Notes: generated from the letters alone by a model not told the origin. A stretch of DNA of 64,000 nt from Epiperipatus broadwayi (GCA_028023455.1 JAQFVV010006246.1:3835501-3899500), one strand, 5' to 3'. Positions 51,291 through 62,026 are shown, counted from the first letter of the stretch. Numbers and translations: made by a program.

Positions 51291-51739
51291 TGTGTGTGTA
51301 TATACATTGAAACAAAGTATCAAAAAAGACAAGAAAACAAATAAATAGAAATGAATTGAGCAGGCAATTATTAACTGACCAATAATGGAAGAATAGCAGT
51401 TTTCTCTAAGGATATTGTGTGGACTATAAACACACTGTTAGCTAATTAGCCTGTGTCTTCCTTTGGCATTAACATGCATTCAGAAACTTAGTCGACTTCA
51501 ACTTCGCAGTAATTACTCAGTAGAATCCCCACTAAAGGTGAAGAAGAGGAATGTAGGTATTAAAGAGGCTTCCACAGTCAACATTATAATTATTGTATGA
51601 CTTATGGCTTTAATTGTAAATAATGATTATTATACTAACTGTTATTATTTACAATGTGATATATTGTTATTACGTGTACATAATTACCATATGTATATAA
51701 GTGTATATTATTCTATTAATTTCCAGTTGTATAAATTAA
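51291..51739 (+). repeat. 3' LTR of Ty3/gypsy element
   Basis: Direct repeat of 47923-48484 without the nested RTE fragment. Immediately preceded by the polypurine tract at 51271-51284. Confidence 0.82.
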
Positions 51740-51995
51740 TGTTTAACATTATTAAATAAGAAACAACTAATTGTGTTCATGTGCTTCATTTTTATTGTGC
51801 TAGATTAATAATCGATACATAGCACTAATAAAATTTATTTCTTTAGAATAGATATTTACCACTAAATCAGTAATCTAATAAGTTAAAACTTCAGTTTTTA
51901 CAAATTGTAATGTATAATAATTAATAGCAGTAATTTATTGTAAATTAAATTAATCATATTTTTCGCTAATATTTGGTACTTAATATTTTTAATAG

Positions 51996-52136
51996 GTCCT
52001 CTTCTCAGTAAGTATTGTGGAGAAGATTTTCCAGTTGTTCCTGACACATCTAATAACAAAGCTTATATTCTTTTCCACAGTGAAAGACATGTAGCTTTTA
52101 ACAGATTTAAATTACGTTTTACTTCAAGTATTGATG
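51996..52136 (+). CDS. Cubilin-like protein, exon: end of a CUB
   Basis: Two bases complete a glycine codon, then PLLSKYCGEDFPVVPDTSNN, KAYILFHSERHVAFNRFKLR and FTSSID. The fourth CUB cysteine is in YCGEDFP, and the closing strand is RFKLRFTS. Acceptor TTTTTAATAG and donor GTAATT. It ends in phase 1. Joined to 46312-46515 it completes a CUB of the expected size. At 141 bp it is the shortest exon seen. Confidence 0.92.
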
Positions 52137-52385
52137 GTAATTTTATGTGCATATGTTTCTATGTTTTTTTTAATATATTGTTCATCATTAATAAACTTAT
52201 TGTAAAGTTTTTTTTATTGTACTAACTTTGATTTTCTTTCATTATCATTTAAAATAAATTAAAATTAGAATTTCTGCCATAAATATCAATATAATTTTAT
52301 ACAAGTGAAATATCATTAATCAAGCTCCTCTCTATAATTTGCCAGCTTTTATCATTTAATCCAAATTACAAAGATTAGCTCTTTA

Positions 52386-52559
52386 TGTCATGTTATGGCT
52401 AATACTATAATTACAGACTGAGGTTTAGCAGTGACAACTGAGATTAGTAAGCAAGCGACATCGCTCTTATGTTAGAGAAAGCAAGTAGTTAATAAAAGTT
52501 GATAGTTATCTAAACTGTTTGTAATTATTAATTTAGATATTACGGCCAAGAACATAATA
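52386..52559 (+). repeat. 5' LTR, 174 bp
   Basis: Starts TGTCATGTTATGG and ends CATAATA. It aligns to 54844-55017 with about fifteen to twenty differences. The matching 5-bp duplication CTTTA lies immediately outside. Confidence 0.9.
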
Positions 52560-52694
52560 TGGTGTTAGGAGTGAATTAATGAAATAATAATAATAAAAAA
52601 TTTCTAAAGTCTATAAAACAGTGACTATTTAAATATTGATGAAAATAATTTTTATAGCAATTTTTTTTCATATCATATTTGCCGAAATACAAAA

Positions 52695-53095
52695 TGATGT
52701 CACAATTCGATTGTTTTTACAATATCGAATCACTATCTATGGAAGGAAATATATCAATCAAATGAACTGAATGAAAAGAATTAGTCCTAAATTTCCTAGA
52801 AGTAACAGAAAATGATATGAAATCAGATAAAGTAAAATTAGGTACATTACGTCATCTCATTGGAAAAGAAGGGAGAGATGTAATTAAAACATTAGACCAC
52901 ATGAACCCACAAGATAAAACAAAATTGCTACCCATCTTAAACCAAATGGATAAATATTACAATACCATGAAAACAACATTATATGACAGAATTAAAGCAT
53001 ATGAAATGGAGCCACATGAGGGAGAATCAATTGATCACTTTCTTACTCGCTTAAAAGTAGTAGTTGAAAAAGCTGACTTCAGGGACCAAAAATAA
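52695..53095 (+). pseudogene. gag-like protein of the compact LTR element
   Basis: From about 52695, MSQFDCFYNIESLSMEGNIS opens a gag-like frame. A shift near 52760 leads to LNFLEVTENDMKSDKVKLGTLRH and the frame at 52817-53095 (LIGKEGRDVIKTL, MDKYYNTMKTTLYDRIK, EGESIDHFLTRLKVVVEKADF), typical of Ty3/gypsy capsid. The protein would package element RNA. A knuckle, CYNCGKLNHFANNC, with all four zinc ligands follows near 53310 in another frame. Confidence 0.78.
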
Positions 53096-53585
53096 AATAT
53101 CCTCTGAGATAGAACTATAATGGTACAAAAAGAAGGATTAAAAGACATATTATAGACATGAAACTAGAAGACTCAAAAATGAATTACTAGTAAAGTCTGA
53201 ACTATGTATTAACGTAATAGCGAAAAATATAACAACAAACATACGCAATTGTCAAAAGTGCAACTGTAATCACCCAAAACATGAGTGTCCTGCATTTGGT
53301 AAAAAAATGCTATAATTGTGGAAAGTTAAATCACTTTGCCAATAATTGCTGTATGAGAAGCTATGACCATAAAATTTTAAAAATGCTCAAACACAAGATA
53401 TAAAAATATTAATAGAAATGGACATTATGTGAACGAAGTACACAATACTATGACATCGGATTCATCATATACCAGTGATGTTGAAAATACAATTGCATAC
53501 ATCAGACATGTAGAATCAACTCATTCACTGGTATGAACAGATTTTATTAAACAACAATAAAGTAAAAATAAAAATAGACACTGAT

Positions 53586-54311
53586 GTGAACATTATGTCT
53601 AAAAAAGTGCTTAATACTATTCATCCACAACCAGTAATATACAAAACAAAGAAGAAATTATGCGCTTTTGGGGGATCATTTTTTACCCAAATAGGAAAAG
53701 CAAAACTTCAATGCAAAATAAAAAAAGATCTGCATAAGTTACAATTTATAATAATAAAAGAAGACGAGCCAACACTTCTTAGTGGTCTTGATTGTGAATT
53801 ACTAGGTTTAATTAAATGCAACAAAATTACAGTACAAAAAGTAACGATGAAAAATAAAAGTAAAAATGATCAAAATATATCCAACAACAACAAAGATAAA
53901 ATAACAAAGAGTAGAAAAGATAATAAAAGTATTAAAACACAGGAAGTAAAAGAAAATGAAAACTTCAAGTCTGTATATGAGAAATACAAAGATGTTTATC
54001 AAGGTGTGGGTTATTATGAAGATGAACACCACCTTACAGTAGACCCAACATTTAAACCAGTAGTCCATGCACCTAGATTAATTCTACTAAGTATACATGA
54101 ACAATTACACAAGGAATTAAAAAAATTGGAAGATATTCATTTACAACAAGAAATATTAAAGAAATTGGGTGAAGAACAGTCCCATCAATTAATTGAAAAG
54201 GAGAGAGATGTACAGCAAAAATTTCAATTAGCAAAGGAAGAGGAATGCCATAAAATCACTAATATAGAAGCTGAAATGTTAGAATTAGAAAGTAAAATTC
54301 AAGAGTTATAA
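53586..54311 (+). pseudogene. Protease-RT start joined to a coiled coil
   Basis: A 241-codon frame. Just upstream and in frame, the active-site loop reads KIKIDTDVNIMSKK (DTG changed to DTD). Residues 30-80 (FGGSFFTQIGKAKLQCKI, LLSGLDCELLGLI) are the rest of the protease. Residues 130-165 (YKDVYQGVGYYEDEHHLTVD, VVHAPR) are the lead-in to the RT. From about residue 170 the frame is IHEQLHKELKKLEDIHLQQE, ILKKLGEEQSHQLIEKERDV and onward: charged, leucine-spaced and clearly coiled coil. It stops at 54311, and coiled-coil sequence continues past three more stops to about 54640. Confidence 0.75.
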
Positions 54312-54822
54312 AGATACAAAATTAAGGAAAGTAATCAAAAGCAAGTTGATGTTAAAAAAACTGAAGATAATGCCAGGCTAGCAATTCACAATAAATAATT
54401 ACTTGAAAAGGAATGTAATGTGTTAAGAATCAAAGTTTACAAACATCAATCTAGTGTAGAAGAATTAGACAAATAAACAAGTTTGAATTCTGAATTACAT
54501 CAACAGATTCAACAGCTTAAAGATGATCTTCACAGTTTATCAGTTGTTCATCAGGATTTGTGATTACAAAACAGCAAATTAAAATCTATTGATTTATTAA
54601 CAAATGAACTGAAAGTTGCCAAAGCTGATTTTATCAAAACGAACACAGCTGAAAGATTCACAACAACTCCACAGACACAAGAACCAGATAAGGAGATACA
54701 GTTGCCCATATCAACATCAAGTGATAATGGCACAGCAATAAGGAGAATACCAGTCGAACGTTCCGAGATGAGAGAAAATTCAAACAGAAGAAGGCCTCCA
54801 GTTTATTTAAAAGACTGTTTGT
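54312..54822 (+). pseudogene. Coiled-coil segment and Pol-like C-terminus
   Basis: Continuation in the same general frame with stops: KESNQKQVDVKKTEDNARLA, LLEKECNVLRIKVYKHQSSVEE, SELHQQIQQLKDDLHSLS, LKSIDLLTNELKVAKADF. After that comes a non-coiled tail, EPDKEIQLPISTSSDNGTAI and RRRPPVYLKDCL, ending at the polypurine tract. The tail resembles the arginine/proline-rich end of gypsy Pol. The coiled coil matches no retroelement domain I know at this position, and capture of a host coding sequence is possible. Confidence 0.6.
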
Positions 54823-54843
54823 AAATATAAAAAAAGAGAGAGT

Positions 54844-55017
54844 TGTCATGTTATGGCTAATACTATAATTACAGACTGATGCCTAGCGGTGACAACTGAG
54901 ATTAGCGAGCGTGCAACATCGCTCTTATGTTAGAGAACGCGAATAGTTAATTAAAGTTGATAGTTATCTAAACTGTGTGTAATTATTAATTTAGATATTA
55001 CAGCCAAGAACATAACA
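54844..55017 (+). repeat. 3' LTR, 174 bp
   Basis: Starts TGTCATGTTATGG and ends CATAACA, followed by the target duplication CTTTA. Confidence 0.9.
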
Positions 55018-55802
55018 CTTTAAATTTTCAAAATCACCAGTTTTTAATTTTTTATCATGAATGACAAATTATTTAGGTTTATTTGATCTTGGATACTTTC
55101 CTGTAAAATTATTATAATAATAATAAACACAACACTGTAAATAATCTATTATATATATTTATGTTTAAAATAATTTTTAAAAAAGCATTTTCCAGCAGAT
55201 CATTGCCAGAAGATATTCATTAATAAATAATCCTTCTTGACATAATAAGTTAAAGTTTGTATTTTATTTTTTTATCAGTTTATTTTTATCTAGAAAAAAA
55301 AGTTAGAAGGGAAAAAATCTATCTCCAAATCAACTGATATAAAGTTGGCAAAATTAAATTTTATTGAAAGGGGTAAAAAAGATCAGAGAACAGATTAGTA
55401 ATTTTTTTTATTATTTCATTATTTAAAAATATAAAGATGTATATATGCTTAATATATACTAAAATTAGAAATTATTATTGACATTTTATATTTATGTATT
55501 TATATTAGTGTCTAGTGGTTTAAACTTGCAAAGTATTTCTAGCTTTGGAAGGAATTAATATTGCATCTGTATTTGTCTGACTGCACTGAATAACTCATAT
55601 ACTTTTTCAAAGTCCTTTGCCACAATCAAATTAAATTTTTATTTTGTATTGCAAAATTGTCTTGGATCGGGAAATTCATTTGATCACTGTATTGGATGTG
55701 ATTATAAAAACAGTATTTTATTAGGAATGATAGAGACTCTTTCAGTATTAGATAAGATCCTGACTTACAAGTTGCTATTATTACTATAGTTTTTATTACT
55801 TT
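55018..55802. other. Intron sequence
   Basis: AT-rich, no feature seen. Confidence 0.5.
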
Positions 55803-55820
55803 AAACAATAATACCACTAT

Positions 55821-56915
55821 TTGTATTTTTATATTGGAGTATTTCCATCATCTAATATGAGTATTGAATGTCTTTAGAAAAATTTTATTTTATTTAAATA
55901 TTCCACATACATTCAGCTATTAGTAATAGCACATCAAACAGGTTATCAGATGCACAATGTTTCAAGAGGTATTATTCTTCCCTCTTCTTCAGGTATTGCT
56001 GGCCTGATCAGTGACAATACTAGCATGGGATTTGAGCCTGAACCTTTAGATTTTTGAGTATTGAATTTTTAAGGTAATGTTCTAACTGAGTTATCCTGCC
56101 AAAGGCAACAGTCAGTAGAAATTTCATATACTTATCTATGAGGTTTCTCCTGAGCAAAGTTGATTAGTGGTTTCCATACATTATGTATAGACACACTAGT
56201 TTAGTTTATGGGATTGTTTAACATTGTTATGTGAGCAGCTTCTTTAAATTTTCTTTCTTTGTATCTTTTTCTTTTCTATCCAATATTTTTGTATTTTTCC
56301 AATGGAACATATGTTCATTGGGACATACATGGTCTGCTACTTTAGACACATCTGTTTTCTCTCTTCTAATCATCAGTTTGTGTTTTTGCAAGCAGTTTTC
56401 AAAGGGATGAGTGGCTTTACCAATATATGTTCTTCCACATTCACATTGTATTTCATATATGCAGTTTTCTCTTCTCAGCATGTAAAATTTAAGCTTTGTA
56501 GATATTACAATTCCTCATAGTATGATGTGACTCTGGAAAGCTGTTCTGATGTTATGCTGATTGCAGATTTCCTTAATTTGTCTGCTGTTTTTGGAATGTA
56601 TGAGTACATTACAGTACCAATAATTGATTTTTCTTTTGATGGTTCAATACTCAAGACTTTAAGTGTCCAGGTTCAAATCCCATCCTAGTACTATCACTGG
56701 TCAGGCCTGCAACACCTGAAAAAGAGGGAAGAATAATACTTCTTGAAACATTGAGCATATACTAACCACTTTGATATATTATTACTAACAGTTGAATGTA
56801 TTTGGAATATTTAAATAAAGTTAAAAAATTTTAAAGATTATTCGATACTCATATTAGATGATGGAAATAGTCTAATATAAAAATACAACTAAAACTCCAT
56901 CACAAATCTTCAGGA
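55821..56915 (-). mobile_element. Penelope-like element fragment with inverted terminal repeats
   Basis: An 18-bp direct repeat with one mismatch (AAACAATAATACCACTAT at 55803-55820, AAACAATAATACAACTAT at 56916-56933) marks the target duplication. The ends, 55821 to about 56100 and about 56640 to 56915, are inverted copies of each other. They share the CATCATCTAATATGAGTAT, TATTATTCTTCCCTCTT and GATTTGA.CCTG motifs. Between them on the minus strand is a GIY-YIG endonuclease. No reverse transcriptase remains. The terminal sequence is the same family as 18227-18698. Confidence 0.85.
56227..56481 (-). pseudogene. Penelope-like GIY-YIG endonuclease
   Basis: 84 codons: RRENCIYEIQCECGRTYIGK, then THPFENCLQKHK and SKVADHVCPNEHMFHWKNTK. 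IYEI...YIG is the GIY-YIG signature, and CxC-GRTYIGK plus SxVAxH...H is the arrangement specific to Penelope-like endonucleases. The arginine usually found in TxRxFxxR is missing (THPFENCL), so activity is doubtful. This domain normally follows the RT and nicks the target. Here the RT is absent, leaving a deletion derivative. Confidence 0.85.
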
Positions 56916-57075
56916 AAACAATAATACAACTATGCTTATATACAAAGCCTATGCTACTATTATTATAATAGAGTAACTTTAATAAATGATCAGTGTGCAA
57001 TCTTACAAAAATCAGTATCAGAATTATGGGCTATTCTAAGACTTGTCAGACAATAAAATAACTTCATAGCAAATT

Positions 57076-57463
57076 ACTAAACATAACATGATCACCATCT
57101 CATACTAGTACGTAATTGTTATTAAACAAGGCAAAACTCTCCCTACAGTAGTGCCACCCTGTACCAACCAGAGTAATCAATGGATGCCAGAAGGCTTGTG
57201 TGTAAAATCCCTATCTAGTGCATACTCATCCAATATCCCCAGACTAGTTTCTGGCTTGCGGCCTTCATTAGTGAGGAGCCTTGGATATAGGTGCAGTGCT
57301 CTCAGATCCAAGGCTCCTCACTGATGAAGGCCACAAGCCAGAAACTGGTTTGGGAATATTGGATGAGTAGCCACTAGATAGGGATTTTACGCACAAGCCT
57401 TCTGGCATCCATTGATTACTCTGCAGGATGGCACTACTGTATGGAGTGTTTTGCCTTGTTTAA
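57076..57463. mobile_element. Palindromic hammerhead-family element with 13-bp TSD
   Basis: A perfect 13-bp direct repeat, TTCATAGCAAATT, lies at 57063-57075 and 57464-57476. The two inverted arms meet near 57280 and carry the same order of motifs as the 37038-37682 element, but without its central 250 bp: GGCAAAACTCTCC, TCAATGGATGCCAGAAGGCTTG, AATATCCCCAGACTAG. The right arm keeps an intact ribozyme core (next entry). The left arm, read in reverse, has CTAATGA in place of CTGATGA. Confidence 0.88.
57315..57356 (+). ncRNA. Hammerhead ribozyme, family copy
   Basis: CTGATGA at 57321-57327 and GAAAC at 57341-57345. Stem II is GGC/GCC with loop CACAA. Stem III is AC/GT with a TG loop, and predicted cleavage is after T57350 (GTT). 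Stem I, TCCTCA with TGGGAA, has four pairs including one G-T, then a mismatch, so it is weaker than the copy at 12476. The core bases are intact. Confidence 0.65.
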
Positions 57464-57476
57464 TTCATAGCAAATT

Positions 57477-58553
57477 GTTTACAATAATTTTGTTATCAAT
57501 TGATGACACATCATACAAAACTCTTCTCAGTTATGAGTAAATCAATGCTGATGAATTTTTTAGCTATACGTCTAAGAGTCCACTATATTGAAATCATCAC
57601 CATTACTGGGATTAATTCTAACATAATAATATTCTCTTTAAGCTAATTATCTTATTGAAAGAGGTGAAAAAAATAATGTTATTATATAGATCAACTGAAA
57701 GTTCAATAAAAAGAAGAGTAAGTCAAATGATCATTTGCTAAAACATATAACAACCTTTCTACTTCTGGATATCAGTTCATGTTTAATAGAAACAAATCAG
57801 CATTTATAGAGATTACTTTGTGTAAGCAGTAACAGTATTTCAATTGTGTACTATCTTTCAAGCTAAAATAAGTTTTATGTAGAAAAACATTCTTCACGTG
57901 TTCTGAAGGCCAAAGTTAATGTAAAGTTACTTAAAGAATTATGATTATAAATCAGTCATTAATTGAATCTCTGATTGGCCATAATTTATAATTATAATAA
58001 TGTAAGTGGTAGGGTATGATCTACTTTCTAGGTTAAATTTAGTTTTACTAATGGCTAATTTGTTATTTATATACATTAAAAAGACAGCAAGTTGGAAACT
58101 TGCATGCATTTTTATTAGACTGAATATTGTAAACAGAAAGAACATCATATATCAAAATTTCTATGTTAATTTCATAATATTGAACACACTCCCTAAACTG
58201 ATATTCATTGCTCTTCTGAGATGCTGTATTATGCTAAAGATTTTTTGATTTTGCCTGGTACCATTTCTAATGAAATCAATTATGTTATAAAATCAGTTAT
58301 GTTATAATTATTTCGTCTATTATAATTGTAATTTTGGATATGTCATTCTTTAATTTTATTATTAATTTATTTCCATTAGATTCAATACTTTGTTACTTTA
58401 GATTACTTTGCCTAGAAATCTCCTTATTCCAATTTATTTAATAATGATTTTTTTAAAAAAATGAAAATATATATTATTATTCATTGATTGCAGTTCTTTT
58501 TAATCTTTATCTTTAAATTAGAGTGCTAAAAATAAGAGTGTATTTTATTTTAG
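57477..58553. other. Intron sequence
   Basis: AT-rich. It ends with the acceptor TATTTTATTTTAG before 58554. Confidence 0.5.
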
Positions 58554-58738
58554 TTTGTGGTGGAGAACTGGATATACCCTCTGGTACTATTACTTCACCA
58601 AATTTTCCTAAACCTTATCCACAACATCGAGTTTGTACTTGGTTCATTCGAGTTGCAATTGATCGGCGAGTAATATTAACTTTCAATGAACTTAATATAA
58701 CTCATCAAACAGCTGACTGTCTTCAAGATTTTATTTTG
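58554..58738 (+). CDS. Cubilin-like protein, exon: first two-thirds of a CUB
   Basis: Two bases complete a valine codon: V-CGGELDIPSGTITSPNFPKP, YPQHRVCTWFIRVAIDRRVI, LTFNELNITHQTADCLQDFIL. It has the first three CUB cysteines (CGG, CTW, CLQDF) and the SPNFPKPYP strand. The usual DYVEIRDG strand is replaced by QDFILIINSL across the splice, so calcium coordination of the usual kind is doubtful in this CUB. Acceptor TTTTAG and donor GTAAGT. It ends in phase 0, matching 63778. Confidence 0.94.
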
Positions 58739-59207
58739 GTAAGTACTAAGTTGATTTTTTTTCATTGTTAGTGTTAATATTCCACCATATGTTGTGACAA
58801 AAGTTAAAATATTAATAGCATTTACTTTGCTAGTCTAGATTTTCAGAATTTTTTTTTCTTTCAATTAATAATGACATAATACAATATTTTATAGCTATCT
58901 AGATTGGGTAGGGATGACTATCTAAAATAAATCTTTCAAGTACCACAGAATCATGCTTCGTAGAGAAATGCACCTTTACTATATACTATTTGTTTAACTA
59001 ACTTTTTGATTAAATCTAAGAGTATATATGTGTGTACGCGTTAAATAAATTGATTTTTTTAACACTAGTTGTTTTTTATTTTCAAATCAAAAGAATTAAT
59101 ATGTTGTGTACATTATTCTTAAACCATTAAAACTGAGCTTTTTTACATTAAAATTAAGGTTGATAGCTAGCCTAATTTATAAAAAGAATGTACAAGTTTG
59201 ATATTGT

Positions 59208-59340
59208 AATGGGATGGGTGATCAAGAGTGGTCGAGTAAACCTGGGGTGATGGCAAATCATCATAATTCTCAAGTTCAAGATATTTCAAATAATGTTAAA
59301 GTAATGTTTAACATCCAAAAATATACAACAAATTGTATAG
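59208..59340 (+). repeat. Dispersed repeat shared with 26158-26310
   Basis: Same ordered motifs as 26158-26310. It sits immediately upstream of the LINE RT frame that begins at 59333. Confidence 0.6.
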
Positions 59341-61497
59341 AGAGAGAATATTAAATAGTTATGTAATGTATATAGAAAAGATGTTAGATGTGAAGGATAG
59401 AGGGATAGAAAATATGAATGCATATACTAATGGGAATATTAGGTTTACAGAAAATGAACTGAATGAGGCAGGGAAGAAATTGAGAAGTGGTATGGCAAGA
59501 GGTTTAGATGAATAGGCAGCAGAGATGGTAATAAATTTAGGGTGTAGAGCAAAAGTAAAGTCATATTACTCCATCTACCTGAAAAAACTCTCTTCTGTGT
59601 CATCTTATTAAAACATGAAAACTCTCTTCTGTGTCATCTTATTAAAACATGATAATAAAGTAAGGATCATAGAAAAGTTAAATAATTATAAACCAATGGC
59701 AGTAACATCAGTTTTATATAAAGTTTTTTCATATATGGTGGCTGGAAGAGTTGCAAAATGGGTGGAAGAAAATAATGTAGTGTGGGAAATGCAAGGAGAT
59801 AGGCATATAGGAGATAGTTTGTTTGTAGTTACACAACTTAAGGATATGAGTAGGAATTCAGGTAGATAGTTATGTATGAGTTTTATGGATATAGAGAAGG
59901 CATATGATAGAGAGAATAGAAATAGATTATGGATAAGTTTAGCAAATCTGGGAAATGGATGAAGCTTTAGTGGATGTTATTAAGAAATTATATAAAAATA
60001 ATTACTATACATATCAATTAGGGGATATAAAATCAGTTAAAGTTAAAAATGGGAAGGGATTAAGCCAAGGATGCCCTATGTCACCTGTTTTGTTTTTGTT
60101 GTATTTGAATGAAATGGAGAGAGCAATAGAAAGACTAGGAAGAGGGATAGAGATATTGTTAATAAGTGGCAAGCGAGTATATACATTGTCGGGGTTTTTT
60201 TTGTGGATGATGTCTTTTTGTGTGCAGAAAGGAGAGAAGATATGGAAGTGATGTTGAGGACATGTGCAAGGGTGGGTAAAGATATGGGGAGTAAATTTAG
60301 TGAAGAAAAATCAAATACAATGATTGTGAATACTGGAGAAAGAGAAGACAAAGATTTCTTATTGGGGGATATAAAGTTAAGTGTGGTGAATAAATATAGT
60401 TATTTGGGATTCATCTTGAGTAATCATAAAAATTGCTTGGATGAATCGGAGAAAAAATTGATAAATGAGGCAAAGAAAAGAAAGGGATTGATAAAGAAAT
60501 TAACAGTGTTTTCATAAAATAAATATGATATAGCTAGCATTGTACGGAAGGGAGTGGCAGTAGCAGTGTTAACATATGGCAATGATGCATTATGTGTTAG
60601 TAAAGGGGTATTAGATTACTTAGAAGAAGTACAAAGGGAAGTAGGAAGACATGCATTAGATGCAGAGGTGTGGACAGCAAAGGAGGCAATTCAAGGAGAA
60701 ATGGTATGGTCAAGTTTTAATATGAGGGATGCAAAAAGCAAATTGAAAATGTTTGATACATTGTAGTTTATGGATAATAAAAGAATAGCCAAAATAGTAT
60801 TTAATTGGGTTACAAGTAAAGGGCAGGCAACAAGATGGGTGAGAAAGGTAATGTTGTATGCAGAAGATTTGGATAAAGAATTTTTGTCAGTATACTTGTA
60901 TAAAATGTAGAATGATTGTGTTAGGAGGATTGTTGAGTGTTATAGTGGTAAGGAGTGGGATAGAAGAATAGATGCATTAATAAAGAATAGGGAGTTAGAG
61001 AGATGGAGAACTAGTATGGAGAGTAAAATGAGTTTAAATACATACAGAAGTAAACGGAACATTGGGTGTGAGTTAATTTATAATAATAGTAAGGAAAGTA
61101 GTTTATTGTTTAAGGCTCAAATGGGATCTTTAGCAACAAGGGAATATACATGTAAATGGAAAAATATGGGTGATTTAGTGTGAAAGTTATGTAAGGAAGC
61201 CATAGAAAATATTAGGCATCTGTTACTTCAATGTAAATGCTTGGAACCAGAAAGGGTACAAATAATGAAGTTATGGAAAATTAAATATGAACAAAGAGAT
61301 TATACAGAAAGTGAGTTATTGGTTTTTATGCTAGGTTTGGGAAAAGATAAGAGGGATTTAGATATGAAGGTCATGGAGTTGACAAAGATTTTGTTGTGGA
61401 AATGGGATGGAGCAGATAATGGGAAAACTTCGGGTGGAGAATGGAAAGGGAAGGTAAAGTGGTTAACAGGTTTCTCTGAGCATAGTTGCTGAGAGAT
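59333..61497 (+). mobile_element. Decayed LINE reverse transcriptase (clade uncertain)
   Basis: RT blocks appear in order, with frameshifts. FTENELNEAGKKLRSGMARGLD is at 59455-59512. NYKPMAVTSVLYKVF is near 59690 and SFMDIEKAYDR near 59880. GKGLSQGCPMSPVLFLLYLNEM is at 60050-60115. The active site is near 60200 (FFVDD or MDDVFLC, depending on frame at a T-run). KYSYLGFILSNH is near 60390. After the RT come VAVLTYGNDALCVSKGVLDY and EVQREVGRHALD at 60554-60766. A C-terminal cysteine/histidine cluster (LCKEA..IRHLLLQC) is near 61190-61235. There is no endonuclease upstream, so it is 5'-truncated or broken. A perfect 34-bp tandem duplication occurs at 59584-59651. Confidence 0.82.
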
Positions 61498-61739
61498 TCC
61501 TGACTTCATATAAAGAGAAGTCGCAGTGTATCACATCACATCAATAGTAAAGATAAATTACACTTAGCAAAGCAAGGAACTGAAGCATTAGAGGGTTTGA
61601 TTTACTAAACATATAGTTCACGAAACTTATAATGAAAGGAAGGTAGAGTTTTAAATTATAATATTACCAAAAAGAAGGTTAAGAATGGACCGGGTGTAAG
61701 AAACAGAGAGGGAATGGATCTGTAAAACTAATGATAAAC
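61498..61739. other. Spacer between LINE pieces
   Basis: Probably the 3' untranslated part of the preceding LINE or the 5' leader of the next piece. No coding signal. Confidence 0.4.
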
Positions 61740-61975
61740 AAACTAATTACAAATGTAATAGAGAAGAAAGTGTCATAAGAATTTATAAAAGGGTAGTAAG
61801 AAAAGAAGAAATTGCTAAAATTGAATATTTGAATAGGCAAGGTAGTAGGAGATCAGAAAAGTGTCTACAATTAAACAAAGCAATTAAAAACAAAGGTCTT
61901 GTGGTATTGGCAGTAGTGGAAACACATCTAAGAGAAGAAGAATAACTTATATTAAAAGACTTGATATGGCAGTAA
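61740..61975 (+). pseudogene. LINE endonuclease N-terminal fragment
   Basis: A plus-strand frame (with stops) ends with LNKAIKNKGLVVLAVVETHL and REEEQLILKDLIWQ at about 61870-61965. LxxxxVVETHLREEE is the second conserved block of AP-type LINE endonucleases, with its metal-binding glutamate. It stops near 61975, shortly before an RTE fragment. It may be the start of a second copy of the LINE whose RT lies just upstream, or an unrelated family. Confidence 0.6.
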
Positions 61976-62026
61976 TTATCACTATACAAGTACAATACAT
62001 AAGATTAAATGATCAGTATTATATAT

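Larger units (their letters stand above)
47923..51739 (+). mobile_element. Decayed Ty3/gypsy LTR retrotransposon
   Basis: Two direct terminal repeats of about 450 bp (47923-48484, interrupted by an RTE fragment, and 51291-51739) bracket gag and pol remnants. A polypurine tract, GGAGGAGGAGGGGA, at 51271-51284 sits just upstream of the 3' LTR. Between the LTRs, in order, are a gag start, a CCHC knuckle, a protease, RT and an integrase core. There are many stops, and RNase H is missing. No target-site duplication was found. The LTRs differ at many positions, so the insertion is old. Confidence 0.85.
52386..55017 (+). mobile_element. LTR retrotransposon with coiled-coil segment in place of pol
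   Basis: A structurally complete 2,632-bp element. A 5-bp target duplication, CTTTA, is at 52381-52385 and 55018-55022. Both LTRs are 174 bp. The 5' LTR is followed at once by a TGGTGTTAGGAGTG primer-binding site (52560). The 3' LTR is preceded by the polypurine tract AAAAAAAGAGAGAG. The interior encodes gag, a CCHC knuckle, a protease and the first 30 or so residues of the RT region. It then switches to a heptad-rich coiled-coil frame with four stops and a tail (RRRPPVYLKDCL) like a gypsy Pol C-terminus. RT, RNase H and integrase are missing, so it could move only in trans. Confidence 0.88.

Noticed and set aside
53808-54068. 86-codon minus-strand frame
   Set aside because: Antisense to the protease/coiled-coil frame of the compact LTR element; a shadow.
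55985-56020. Hammerhead in the Penelope-like terminal repeats
   Set aside because: The reverse complement has CTGATCA and no cleanly placed GAAA after a short stem II. Too degenerate to call.
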